A DNA stretch of 18,394 nucleotides, taken from Gammaproteobacteria bacterium. GTDB lineage: Bacteria; Pseudomonadota; Gammaproteobacteria; JALTLT01. This document shows positions 1 to 7,001 of the stretch, one piece after another. The stretch is taken from contig JALTLT010000175.1 in assembly GCA_027001815.1 (NCBI GenBank), positions 1-18,394 on the forward strand, in the 5' to 3' direction. How positions within the stretch are numbered: position 1 is the stretch's first letter; each line of letters begins with the position of its first letter. The translations under genes were made by a program, and so were the position numbers. Below the pieces are notes generated by a model, which had not been told where the DNA came from, made no database searches, and saw only the letters and a program-made list of their open reading frames with translations.

Positions 1-87
1 ATCGACAGCGCGTCCCGGCACCTGGCGGTCGTCCACCCATCGTGTTAGCTTTCGATACAATCGCGGCGCAGCCGCCCCTCGACTTGG

Positions 88-249
88 CAGGCTGTCGAAA
101 AACGGTGTTTTTCGACAGCCTGTGCCGCGGTGCAGGGATGCGCCGCCGTTTTCGATGACGGCAAGTCGTTGAAAACGCAAGGAAGCCGGAAATCGCATTT
201 TCGGCTTCCGGCGTTAAAAAGGCCAGGACGGCCTTTTTCAACATCCTGT
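88..249 (+). repeat. Composite hairpin repeat, copy 1 (block type a, modules A-B-C-D-E)
   Basis: Five consecutive inverted repeats fill the space before nadK. Module A (88-122) has perfect 15-bp arms, caggctgtcgaaaaa and its complement, around a 5-nt loop. Module B (127-146) has 8-bp arms with one G-T pair around GGGA. Module C (149-175) has 10-bp arms with two G-T pairs. Module D (181-209) has 13-bp arms with one G-T pair and loop cgc. Module E (213-242) pairs an A-tract plus GGCC with GGCC plus a T-tract. Modules B to E recur at 7507-7631 in the same order. The copy ends 17 nt before the nadK start. Positions 1-87 upstream hold no supportable gene; a TACAAT at 56-61 could be a -10 element, but no convincing -35 was seen. 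Confidence 0.85.
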
Positions 250-266
250 TGAAAGAATCTGGGGAC

Positions 267-1145
267 ATGTCGAAGACATTCAACACCATCGGCCTGATCG
301 GCAAGTACGGCGATCCCGGCGCCGCGGATACCATCAAGCAGATCCGCGACCACCTGGGCTGGCACCAGCTCCGGGTGCTGCTCGACGAGGGAACGGCGCG
401 CAACATCCCCGACCACGCCATGGAGACCGCCGACCGCGACCGGCTGGGCGCAGAGTGTGACCTGGTGGTGGTGGTGGGGGGGGACGGCACCCTGCTGAGC
501 GCCGCCCGCTCCCTGAGCAACCACTACGTCTCGGTGGTGGGCGTCAACCTGGGCCGGCTCGGCTTCCTGGTGGATGTCTCCCCCAGCGAGACCACCGATA
601 TCCTCGACGAGATCCTGGCCGGCCAGTACATCGAGGAGATGCGACTGTTGCTGCACGCCGAGATCGAGCGGGACGGGGAGGTGATCTTCTCCTCCGAAGC
701 GCTCAACGACGTGGTGATCCACAAGTGGGGCGTGGCGCGGATGCTGGAGTTCGAGACCTGGGTCAATGGCCGTTTCGTCCACACCCACCGCTCCGACGGG
801 CTGATCGTCTCGACCCCCACCGGCTCCACCGCCTACGCCCTCTCCGGGGGCGGTCCGATCCTCCACCCCCTGCTGGAGGCGGTGGTGCTGGTGCCCATCT
901 GTCCCCACACCCTGAGCAACCGCCCCATCGTGGTGGAGGCGAGCAGCGAGATCCAGGTAACGGTGAGCCACGGCGGCGAAGCGGCGGCCCAGCTCACCTG
1001 CGACGGTCAGATCCATCACCGGGTGGAGGTGGCGGACGTGGTGCGGGTACGCGCCCATCCCAACCGGCTGCGGCTGCTCCACCCCGCCAGCTACGACTAC
1101 TTCCACATCCTGCGCAACAAGCTGCGCTGGTCCGAACATCCCTGA
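267..1145 (+). CDS. nadK: NAD kinase
   Basis: ATP-dependent cytosolic NAD kinase, which phosphorylates NAD to NADP. The 292-residue protein has the family's GGDGT motif (about 71-75) after a hydrophobic VVVV strand. It also has NLGRLGF (about 94-100), the NDVV motif (about 147-150) and TPTGSTAY (about 183-190), all diagnostic for NadK. Length matches the usual 290-300 residues. I chose the ATG at 267, which gives the typical N-terminus MSKTFNTIGLIGKYGD; the frame also allows a TTG at 249, but that lies in the tail of the upstream repeat. Purine-rich GAAAG and GGGGA precede the ATG. recN follows after 29 nt on the same strand, so the two are probably cotranscribed, as in many gammaproteobacteria. 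Confidence 0.97.
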   Translation: MSKTFNTIGLIGKYGDPGAADTIKQIRDHLGWHQLRVLLDEGTARNIPDHAMETADRDRLGAECDLVVVVGGDGTLLSAARSLSNHYVSVVGVNLGRLGFLVDVSPSETTDILDEILAGQYIEEMRLLLHAEIERDGEVIFSSEALNDVVIHKWGVARMLEFETWVNGRFVHTHRSDGLIVSTPTGSTAYALSGGGPILHPLLEAVVLVPICPHTLSNRPIVVEASSEIQVTVSHGGEAAAQLTCDGQIHHRVEVADVVRVRAHPNRLRLLHPASYDYFHILRNKLRWSEHP

Positions 1146-1174
1146 CCGGACCCACGCGACCGACGACTCCGACC

Positions 1175-2860
1175 ATGCTGAGCCTCATCGAGATCCGAGA
1201 CCTCGCCATCATCGACCACCTGGAACTGGACCTGGCTCCCGGTCTCACCGCCCTGACCGGTGAGACGGGCGCCGGCAAGTCGATCCTGCTGGACGCCCTG
1301 CAACTGGTCCTGGGCGACCGTGCCGATGCCGGTATCATCCGTTTCGGCGCCGAACGGTGCCAGGTGACCGCGCGGTTCGATCTCGACGATGCCCCGGAGG
1401 CGGAGGCGTGGCTGGCGGAACAGGCGCTGGAGGCGGATGGGGAGTGCGTCGTCCGCCGGGTGGTCCAGCGGGAGGGGCGCTCCCGGGCCTGGATCAACGG
1501 CAGCGCCGTCCCCCTGCAGTCGTTGCGGGCGCTGGGAGAGCGGCTGGTGGAGATTCACGGCCAGCACCAGCACCAGGCACTGCTGAAACGCGCCGAACAG
1601 CGTCGTCTGCTGGACGCCTTCGGCGGTCACGAGGGGGCAGTGGAACGCCTCGCCGACCTCTGGAACCGCTTGCGCGAGGCACGGCGGCGACTGGAGACGC
1701 TCGAAGGGGCGGGCGACACGGCCGACCGCCTCGAGCTGCTCGACTACCAGATCGACGAGCTGGAGAGGTTCGCCCCCGGCGAGGAGGAGTATTCCCGTCT
1801 CGACGAAGAGCAGCGGCGGCTGGCCAACGCCGGCCGGATCCTGGAGGGGTGCAGCGCCCTGGTGACGGAACTCTACGAGGGGGACGACGCCCTGCACGAT
1901 CGCCTCGGACGACTTCAGGCGGAGCTGGAGGTGCTCGTCGATCTCGATCCCCGCCTGGAGGGGGTGACACGTCTGATGGAAGAGTCGATGATCCCTCTGA
2001 AGGAAGCGGCGGAACAGTTGCGCGACCACGCCACCACCCTAGAACTGGATCCTGCCCGCCTCCAGGAGGTGGAGGAGCGTATTACCCGCTGGCACGATCT
2101 GGCGCGCAAGCACGCCGTGCCCCCCGAGGAACTCCCTGCCCTGCTCCTGCGCCTCCAATCGGAGCGGGAGGGGCTGCTCGCCGGTCGCGAGGAACTGGAG
2201 ACCCTGCGGGCGGCGTGCCAGACCCTCGAACAGGAGGCGCTCGCCGAGGCGCAGGCACTCTCCGGCAGCCGACGCGAGGCGGCGGCGCGTCTCGGTGATG
2301 CGGTGACCGGCGTGCTGCGGGAGCTGGGCATGGGCGGGGCCCATCTGGAGGTGGCGGTAGAGACCGCCGACCCGCCACGCCTCGCAGCCCACGGGATCGA
2401 CGAGGTCTCCTTCCGGGTCGCCACCAACCCCGGGCAACCGCCGGCCCCCCTGGAGCGGATCGCCTCCGGCGGCGAGCTCTCCCGCATCGGCCTGGCCATC
2501 CAGGCGCTGCTGGCGGAGGCCAGCTGCGTCCCCACCCTGATCTATGACGAGGTGGACGCGGGGATCGGCGGGGCCACGGCGGCGATCGTCGGGGCGCGGC
2601 TGAGGGAGGTGGCGCAGCGGCGCCAGGTACTCTGCGTCACCCATCTGGCCCAGGTGGCGGCCCACGCCCACCAGCAGATCCGGGTCACCAAGGAGGAGCA
2701 CCCGGGAGAGGATGTCACCACCACCCTGGAGGTGCTGGAGAGTCGCGCCAGGGAGGAGGAGATCGCCAGGATGCTGAGCGGCAAGACGAGCCGCGAGGCA
2801 CTCGCCCACGCCCGCGAGCTGCTGGCCGGCGTTGGCGACGAGCCTCGCCGAAGGGCCTGA
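1175..2860 (+). CDS. recN: DNA repair ATPase RecN
   Basis: SMC-like ATPase that acts in recombinational repair of double-strand breaks. At 561 residues it is the normal family length. The Walker A motif GETGAGKS is at about 29-36. The ABC signature ASGGELSR is at about 430-437, and Walker B with its acidic pair, TLIYDEVD, is at about 454-461, followed by AGIGG. Between them lies a long charged, Leu/Glu/Arg-rich region consistent with the short coiled coil of RecN. The ATG at 1175 gives the standard start MLSLIEIRDLAIIDH; the frame stays open upstream, but that part is only nadK read in another frame. No clear Shine-Dalgarno precedes the start, so coupling to nadK is possible. No LexA box was recognised. 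The end converges on fur. Confidence 0.97.
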   Translation: MLSLIEIRDLAIIDHLELDLAPGLTALTGETGAGKSILLDALQLVLGDRADAGIIRFGAERCQVTARFDLDDAPEAEAWLAEQALEADGECVVRRVVQREGRSRAWINGSAVPLQSLRALGERLVEIHGQHQHQALLKRAEQRRLLDAFGGHEGAVERLADLWNRLREARRRLETLEGAGDTADRLELLDYQIDELERFAPGEEEYSRLDEEQRRLANAGRILEGCSALVTELYEGDDALHDRLGRLQAELEVLVDLDPRLEGVTRLMEESMIPLKEAAEQLRDHATTLELDPARLQEVEERITRWHDLARKHAVPPEELPALLLRLQSEREGLLAGREELETLRAACQTLEQEALAEAQALSGSRREAAARLGDAVTGVLRELGMGGAHLEVAVETADPPRLAAHGIDEVSFRVATNPGQPPAPLERIASGGELSRIGLAIQALLAEASCVPTLIYDEVDAGIGGATAAIVGARLREVAQRRQVLCVTHLAQVAAHAHQQIRVTKEEHPGEDVTTTLEVLESRAREEEIARMLSGKTSREALAHARELLAGVGDEPRRRA

Positions 2861-2864
2861 TTGA

Positions 2865-2900
2865 GCCGGCCCGCGGGACTTTGAAGACGGCGGGACCGGC
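2865..2900. other. Stem-loop just after recN
   Basis: Positions 2865-2874 pair with 2890-2900 as a 10-bp GC-rich stem with one bulged A and a 15-nt loop. It begins 4 nt after the recN stop. No T-tract follows, so it is a weak candidate for an intrinsic terminator; it could instead protect the mRNA 3' end. Confidence 0.35.
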
Positions 2901-2950
2901 TGCTGCCCCGGGGGGTCCCGGCAGACCGATAGCGGCGGCGGTTCCGGCAG

Positions 2951-3013
2951 GATGTTGAAAATGCGATTTCCGGCTTCCTCGCGGTGCATCCATGCACCAC
3001 GGCACAGGCTGCC
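2951..3013 (-). repeat. Composite hairpin repeat, copy 2 (partial, reverse orientation)
   Basis: A shortened, inverted copy of the type a block lies between the convergent recN and fur. Reading rightward it contains a module E edge (gatgttgaaa), one strand of module D (atgcgatttccggcttcc), a complete module B hairpin (ggtgca at 2983-2988 with tgcacc at 2993-2998) and a module A edge (caggctg). Module C is missing and D has lost its partner strand. It looks like a decayed or rearranged member of the family. Confidence 0.7.
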
Positions 3014-3022
3014 AGTTCGGAA

Positions 3023-3445
3023 TCAGCCGTTCTCGCTGGAGATGCAGTCGGGACAGACGCCGTAGATGTAGAGACTGTGGTCGGTCATCCGGTAGCCCTT
3101 TTCCCGGGCGATCTCCTGCTGGCGGTTCTCGATGGTCTCGTCCACGAACTCGTCCACCCGGCCGCATCGGACGCAGAGGATGTGGTCGTGGTGATGCCCC
3201 AGGTTGAGTTCGAAGACCGCCTGGTTGCCCTCGAAGTTGTGGCGGTTAACCAGATCCGCCGCCTCGAACTGGGTGAGTACCCGGTAGACCGTGGCGATGC
3301 CGATCTCCTCGCCGGCATCGAGAAGGATCTTGTAGACATCCTCGGCGGAGAGATGCCGCTCCTTGTTCCGCTCGAGGATCTCCAGGATCTTCATGCGCGG
3401 AACGGTGACCTTGAGCCCCGCCTTCTTGAGATCTTTGGTTTCCAA
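3023..3445 (-). CDS. fur: Ferric uptake regulator Fur
   Basis: Metal-dependent transcriptional regulator of iron homeostasis. The 140-residue protein has the Fur winged-helix part, including SAEDVYKILL and the recognition segment IGIATVYRVLTQFE. The dimerisation/metal part includes the histidine-rich LGHHHDHILCVRCGRV with the first Cys pair (CxxC), and a second pair in CPDC near the C-terminus. The start is a judgement: no ATG fits, and TTG at 3445-3443 gives METKDLKKAGLKVT, a typical Fur N-terminus, with a purine-rich ribosome site just upstream. The frame stays open much further upstream, but that stretch is unlike Fur. It is divergent from bamE, a known arrangement in Pseudomonas and relatives (fur-omlA). 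No Fur box was recognised nearby. Confidence 0.94.
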   Translation of the reverse strand: METKDLKKAGLKVTVPRMKILEILERNKERHLSAEDVYKILLDAGEEIGIATVYRVLTQFEAADLVNRHNFEGNQAVFELNLGHHHDHILCVRCGRVDEFVDETIENRQQEIAREKGYRMTDHSLYIYGVCPDCISSENG

Positions 3446-3449
3446 CGCG

Positions 3450-3461
3450 CCCCTTCCCCTT
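3450..3461 (-). promoter_or_regulatory. Ribosome binding site for fur (TTG start)
   Basis: On the minus strand this reads AAGGGGAAGGGG and lies 4 nt before the TTG at 3445-3443. It is the main evidence for the TTG start of fur. Confidence 0.55.
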
Positions 3462-3572
3462 GCCTGCAGACCGCTTCCCTCTCTCCGACCCGGCCCCGCT
3501 GCGCCGCTTCGGCCGGCGGGGCGGATCGGCATCGTCCGCTGTCCTTGCCGGGGAAGTTCGGTTATGATGCCC

Positions 3573-3578
3573 GCCGGA
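3573..3578 (+). promoter_or_regulatory. Possible -10 element for bamE
   Basis: TATGAT on the plus strand lies 30 nt before the bamE ATG, in the 163-nt region between the divergent fur and bamE. The nearest -35-like hexamer, TTGCCG at 3545-3550, is 22 nt away, which is too far for a standard spacer, so the call is weak. Confidence 0.22.
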
Positions 3579-3608
3579 CCGTTACCCATGCCCAGCCGAA
3601 AAAAATCC

Positions 3609-3965
3609 ATGAAAAAGACTCTTTTCGCGATTATAGGGGTTCACCTGCTGCTTGTCATGGGATGCACGCAGAACCTCCTCTACCGCATCGACGTGCAGCA
3701 GGGCAACGTGGTCACCATGGAGGCATTCAGCCGCCTGAAGCCGGGCATGACCCCCCGCCAGGTGGAGTTTCTCCTCGGTACGCCCCTGGTGCACGACGAC
3801 TTCACTCCCGACCGCTGGGACTATGTCTACTACTACCGCCACAGCTTCGAGGAGCCGGAGATCCGCCTCCTGACCCTCTGGTTCGAAGGGAATCGACTGA
3901 GTCGCATCGAGGGCGATATGCCCCTGGAGGAGCGGGAGTACCTGCGCGGATCCACACTCCGCTGA
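3609..3965 (+). CDS. bamE: Outer membrane assembly lipoprotein BamE (SmpA/OmlA)
   Basis: Small lipoprotein of the BAM complex, which inserts beta-barrel proteins into the outer membrane. From the ATG at 3609 the product has 118 residues, close to E. coli BamE (113). A lysine start and hydrophobic stretch form a signal peptide that ends in the lipobox VMGC, with C19 the likely lipidated residue. The mature part carries the family's YRIDVQQGN, then KPGMTPRQVEFLLGTPL, and a WDYVYYYR strand near the middle. An in-frame ATG at 3588 would add seven residues; the 3609 start gives the better signal peptide, though neither has a strong ribosome site. The gene is divergent from fur and convergent with rnfH, with a long repeat region between bamE and rnfH. 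Confidence 0.95.
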   Translation: MKKTLFAIIGVHLLLVMGCTQNLLYRIDVQQGNVVTMEAFSRLKPGMTPRQVEFLLGTPLVHDDFTPDRWDYVYYYRHSFEEPEIRLLTLWFEGNRLSRIEGDMPLEEREYLRGSTLR

Positions 3966-3983
3966 CCTCTTCGGCTGGATGCC

Positions 3984-4012
3984 GGAACCGGAAGATGCAG
4001 TGTTCCGGTTCC
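3984..4012. terminator. Hairpin after bamE, possible terminator or diverged module D
   Basis: Perfect 10-bp arms ggaaccggaa (3984-3993) and ttccggttcc (4003-4012) flank a 9-nt loop, 18 nt after the bamE stop. There is no long T-tract. The arms resemble module D of the composite repeat (ggaagccggaa), so this may be a diverged single module that also shapes the bamE 3' end. Confidence 0.4.
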
Positions 4013-4125
4013 TCCATCTTCGCTGACGGCTGGCGGTTGCCCCACCTTCCACTCCGAACACGACATGCAACGCTGCCGGGTCATTGGCGGGCCGTTGAAA
4101 GACCCTGAGGAATCCCTGATTTATT

Positions 4126-4258
4126 CAGAGATTCCTGCGGCACAGGGATGTGCCGCCAAAATCAATCACCGCAGGTGATTGATTTTGCAAGGGAGCCGAA
4201 CACCGCGTTTTTCGGCTCCCGTACTCCGACAATTCAGGGATGAATTGTTCAGAGTTTC
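4126..4258 (+). repeat. Composite hairpin repeat, copy 3, block type b
   Basis: Part of the 596-nt gene-free stretch between bamE and rnfH. Four hairpins are seen in series. B' has arms gcggcaca (4137-4144) and tgtgccgc (4149-4156) around GGGA. C' has perfect 13-bp arms (4158-4170 and 4174-4186) around gca. D' has 10-bp arms (4191-4200 and 4211-4220). F has arms acaattca (4229-4236) and tgaattgt (4241-4248), again around GGGA. The block is nearly identical to 11992-12126. Nothing in 4013-4125 was recognised beyond short repeat-like edges (cctgaggaatccctga). Confidence 0.85.
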
Positions 4259-4289
4259 CCTGATTTTCAGCGGCCCGCGTGCGAGACGG

Positions 4290-4493
4290 GGATGCATCGC
4301 CGTTTTCAATGAGGCCAGCAGCCTGTCCGACTTCAAGCGGAAGGTCACTCTGCCCCGCGGAAAGCACCAGAACCCGACGGCCTGTCAAAGTCCGACTGGC
4401 TGCTGGCCTCATTGAAAACGTGAGGAAGCCGGAAATCGCATTTTCGGCTTCCGGCATTGAAAAAGGCCAGGACGGCCTTTTTCAACAGCCTGC
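4290..4493 (+). repeat. Composite hairpin repeat, copy 3, block type a
   Basis: This type a block follows the type b block directly. It has a degenerate module B edge (around 4281-4300) and a greatly enlarged module C (4303-4418). An intact module D follows (4424-4436 with 4440-4452, loop cgc), then an intact module E (4457-4468 with 4474-4485, loop aggac). It ends in caacagcctg, the terminal motif shared with module A elsewhere. Positions 4494-4561 hold nothing recognisable before the rnfH stop. Confidence 0.85.
4303..4418. repeat. Long inverted repeat (enlarged module C)
   Basis: The 31-nt arms 4303-4333 and 4388-4418 are complementary with two mismatches, around a 54-nt loop. The outer ten bases (ttttcaatga and its complement) are module C as seen elsewhere. 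The inner 21 bases of each arm are extra and have no counterpart in the other copies. Confidence 0.85.
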
Positions 4494-4561
4494 CAGTTCC
4501 TTCCGCGGGACGGAACCAACTCCAGGGAGAGTCCGGCAGGCCACCGAGCCACCTCCGGCTT

Positions 4562-4888
4562 TCAGGAGCGAGAACCGGCCCCCTTGCGGGTCGCCCTGCC
4601 CTCTGCGGCACGCCGCTTGCGCACCTCCTTCGGATCGGCGATCAGGGGGCGGTAGATCTCCACACGATCCCTGGGACGCAGCGGATTGTCCAGCTTGGTC
4701 ACCTTGCCGAAGATCCCCACCCGGTTCTTCTCCAGGTCGATCTGTGGAAAGCGCTCCAGGATACCGGAGCGCTCGATGGCCTGGCGCACGGTGGTCCCCT
4801 GCGCCACTTCGAGAGAGATGATCTCCTGCCGATCGGGCAGCGCGAAGGCCACCTCGACGGGGATCAGCGTCGGCTTGTCGTCAGTCAC
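4562..4888 (-). CDS. rnfH: RnfH family ubiquitin-like protein (UPF0125)
   Basis: Small beta-grasp protein of unknown exact role, commonly encoded beside ratA; the name comes from linkage to rnf genes in some bacteria. The 108-residue product has the family features IPVEVAFALPDRQEIISLEV, GTTVRQAIERSGI, VGIFGKVTKLD and the highly conserved LRPRDRVEIYRPL, followed by DPKEVRKRRA and a basic, low-complexity tail. The GTG at 4888 is chosen because a strong GGAGGT lies 5 nt before it. It overlaps the ratA stop by 8 nt, so translation is probably coupled. Upstream in-frame starts would push it into ratA and are less likely. The E. coli protein is a little shorter (96 residues). Confidence 0.93.
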   Translation of the reverse strand: MTDDKPTLIPVEVAFALPDRQEIISLEVAQGTTVRQAIERSGILERFPQIDLEKNRVGIFGKVTKLDNPLRPRDRVEIYRPLIADPKEVRKRRAAEGRATRKGAGSRS

Positions 4889-5315
4889 CGTACACCTCCC
4901 TGGCGCGACGGGTGAAGGCATCCACGAGGGAGTTGGCCACCTGATTGAAGACGGGGCCGACCACCATCGCCACCATCCGGCTGGAGAACTCGAACTCCAG
5001 ATCGAGGCTGATGCGACACGCCCCCTCCTCGATCTGATCGAACCGCCAGTACCCCTCCAGGTGCCGAAACGGCCCCTCCAGCAGACGCATCTCGATCATC
5101 TTGCCCTGCTGCAGCCGGTTGACGGTGGTGAAGGAGCGGCGCACGCTCCCCTTGGCGATCTCGATGGTGGCGCGCACCTCGTCCTCGCCGCGGCTCAGCA
5201 CGGCGGCCGACCGGCACCAGGGCAGGAAGTCCGGGTAGGATTCGATGTCGTCCACCAGGTCGAACATCTGCTGGGCACTCCAGTGGACCAGGGCACTCCG
5301 CTGAACAGTGGGCAC
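4881..5315 (-). CDS. ratA: RatA family START-domain protein (Coq10/RatA-like)
   Basis: Member of the START-like polyketide cyclase/Coq10 family. In E. coli RatA is described as a toxin that blocks 70S ribosome assembly; a role as a ubiquinone-binding Coq10 homologue has also been argued. The 144-residue protein covers the whole fold: ALVHWSAQQMFDLVDDIESYPDFLPWC at the N-terminus, RRSFTTVNRL, LEGPFRHLEGYWRF, and the C-terminal helix with FNQVANSLVDAFTRRA. It starts with GTG at 5315, with GAGAGG about 9 nt upstream. rnfH overlaps its end by 8 nt, the usual gammaproteobacterial pairing. The symporter gene lies 79 nt upstream on the same strand, so a three-gene transcript is possible. Confidence 0.93.
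   Translation of the reverse strand: MPTVQRSALVHWSAQQMFDLVDDIESYPDFLPWCRSAAVLSRGEDEVRATIEIAKGSVRRSFTTVNRLQQGKMIEMRLLEGPFRHLEGYWRFDQIEEGACRISLDLEFEFSSRMVAMVVGPVFNQVANSLVDAFTRRAREVYGD
4894..4899 (-). promoter_or_regulatory. Ribosome binding site for rnfH
   Basis: GGAGGT on the minus strand, inside the ratA 3' end and 5 nt before the GTG at 4888. It decides the rnfH start and implies translational coupling with ratA. Confidence 0.7.
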
Positions 5316-5394
5316 TTCGCGTTACCTCTCGAAGGTCCGGGGGGGACCGCAGGGGAGGGCAGGACCGACATCCGCACGGACCGCCCCGACGAAA

Positions 5395-6813
5395 TCACTC
5401 GCCGCCGATGACACCGATGGCGCTGAGGAAGACCAGCACGACCAGGACCGGGGTGACCGTGCGCACGGTCCCGAACCAGAGTCTGAACATCAGCGGGCTC
5501 CTCATGGCCAGCTCCTCGCGCACCGACTCGCGACTCATCACGTGACCGGCGAACAGGGCGATGAAGAGCCCGCCCAGCGGCAGCATGATATTGGCGGTGA
5601 GATAGTCGAGAATGTCGAACACGGTCATCGCCAGGAGGCCACCCGCGGCCGGCTCTCCCTCACCGCCGACGAGGGAGAGAATGATATCCTGAAGCGTGAC
5701 CCCGGAAAACGAAAAGATCGAGGCGATCCCCAGCGCCCAGGTGACGGCGCCGGTCATGGTCGAGGCGTAGACCCGGCTCCAGCCCCTGTTCTCCACCAGC
5801 CAGGAGACCGCCGGCTCGATGAGCGAGATCGCCGAACTCCAGGCGGCGAACACCAGCAGGACGAAGAACAGCCCACCGATGAAACTGCCCCACGGCATCT
5901 GGCCGAAGGCGAGCGGCAGGGTCTGGAAGATGAGACTGGGACCGGCCCCCGCCTCCAGACCGTTGCCGAAGACGATGGGGAAGATGGCCATGCCGGCCAG
6001 CAGGGCCACGGCGGTGTCCGCCAGGGCGATGATCACCGCCGAGGAGGCGATGGAGGCCTCCTTGGGCAGGTAGGATCCATAGACCATGATCGACCCCATG
6101 CCGAGGCTGAGGGTGAAGAAGGCGTGCCCCATGGCCACCAGGATCGCCCCCTGGTCCAGCCTGGAGAAATCGGGCTGGAAGAGGAATCGCACCCCGTGCA
6201 TGAAGTCCCCGGAGGCCATGGCGTAACCCACCAGGAGCAGGAGAATGACCAGCAGCGCCGGCATCAGGAATTTCACCGCCTGCTCCAGGCCGCTGCGCAC
6301 GCCGCGGGCGACCACGATCATGGTCATCAGCATGAAGAGGGTGTGCCAGCCCAGCAGACGCTCGGGGCTGCCGGCGAACTCGCCGAAGATGGCACTCACG
6401 CCGTCCGCGGTCGCCCCCACGAAGAGACCGCTGCCGGTGCGGAAGACGTAGGCCAGTGCCCAGCCGGCGATGACGCTGTAGTAGGAGAGGATCAGGAAAC
6501 CGGCGATCATGCCGCTCCACCCCAGCAGGCTCCAGCCGCGGTGGGCCCCCTCCTCGGCGAGCAGCGAGCGCATGGTGTTGATGGGGCTCTGGCGCCCGCG
6601 GCGGCCGAGCATCACCTCGGCGATCATGATCGGGATACCCACCAGGGCGATGCAGAGCAGGTAGACGAGGACGAAGGCCCCGCCGCCGTGCTCGCCGGTG
6701 ATGTAGGGGAACTTCCAGATGTTTCCGAGCCCGACCGCCGAGCCGGTGGCCGCGAGAATGAACACCAGGCGGCTTGACCACTGGCCGTGGATGGATGTAC
6801 GTTGTGTCGCCAT
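5395..6813 (-). CDS. Sodium-dependent transporter, NSS/SNF family
   Basis: Inner-membrane Na+-coupled symporter of the LeuT/neurotransmitter:sodium symporter family; the substrate, probably an amino acid or similar small molecule, cannot be read from sequence. The 472-residue protein begins with the hallmark first transmembrane helix, VFILAATGSAVGLGNIWKFPY, whose unwound GNIWKFP segment binds sodium and substrate in this family. About eleven to twelve hydrophobic segments follow, including VLVYLLCIALVGIPIMIAEV, LMPALLVILLLLVGYAM and LGGLFIALFAGHVM near the end. The ATG at 6813 has GGGGAGG just upstream; a longer frame exists but lacks support. It sits between ratA and smpB, which adjoin directly in E. 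coli, so it looks like an insertion into a conserved neighbourhood. Codon use looks like that of its neighbours. Confidence 0.93.
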   Translation of the reverse strand: MATQRTSIHGQWSSRLVFILAATGSAVGLGNIWKFPYITGEHGGGAFVLVYLLCIALVGIPIMIAEVMLGRRGRQSPINTMRSLLAEEGAHRGWSLLGWSGMIAGFLILSYYSVIAGWALAYVFRTGSGLFVGATADGVSAIFGEFAGSPERLLGWHTLFMLMTMIVVARGVRSGLEQAVKFLMPALLVILLLLVGYAMASGDFMHGVRFLFQPDFSRLDQGAILVAMGHAFFTLSLGMGSIMVYGSYLPKEASIASSAVIIALADTAVALLAGMAIFPIVFGNGLEAGAGPSLIFQTLPLAFGQMPWGSFIGGLFFVLLVFAAWSSAISLIEPAVSWLVENRGWSRVYASTMTGAVTWALGIASIFSFSGVTLQDIILSLVGGEGEPAAGGLLAMTVFDILDYLTANIMLPLGGLFIALFAGHVMSRESVREELAMRSPLMFRLWFGTVRTVTPVLVVLVFLSAIGVIGGE

Positions 6814-6950
6814 TCGGCCTCCCCATCGATCTCGTTGTTGGTCGGCCGCGGGCTCCACATGATGCCGCTCCACGCCCCGCCCGCAGGCGGCCCGGCCGGT
6901 TCGTTTTCCGCGCCAATTCTACCGGTATCGCCCGGCATTACAACCTCGGC

Positions 6951-6964
6951 ATATTTGTAAATAT
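6951..6964. promoter_or_regulatory. AT-rich palindrome between the symporter gene and smpB
   Basis: ATATTTGTAAATAT has 6-bp arms around a central GT. It lies in the 188-nt region between two divergent starts, 38 nt before the smpB ATG, within the most AT-rich stretch of that gap. It could be an operator or part of a promoter. No clear -35/-10 pair was resolved, though TTGTAA at 6955-6960 and TTGCCT at 6964-6969 are -35-like. Confidence 0.3.
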
Positions 6965-7001
6965 TGCCTTTTGCATTCAACCAGATAAGCGACTCTTACC
7001 G

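Noticed and set aside
1..48. C-terminal end of an upstream plus-strand gene ending at the TAG at 46-48.
   Set aside because: Only 15 codons are visible, with no recognisable motif; too little to support a gene.
45..1139. Long open frame antisense to nadK.
   Set aside because: It is a GC-rich shadow of nadK with no recognisable domain; nadK on the plus strand has all its family motifs. The same reasoning removes the long antisense frames over recN, the symporter, glyA and glgP.
4125..4457. Minus-strand open frames through the repeats whose peptides recur between loci (for example SPAVIDFGGTSLCRRNL in copies 3 and 5, AGSRKCDFRLP in copies 1, 3 and 4).
   Set aside because: The shared peptides follow from near-identical repeat DNA. 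There is no ribosome site, the frames run into unrelated sequence, and hairpin structure explains the conservation.
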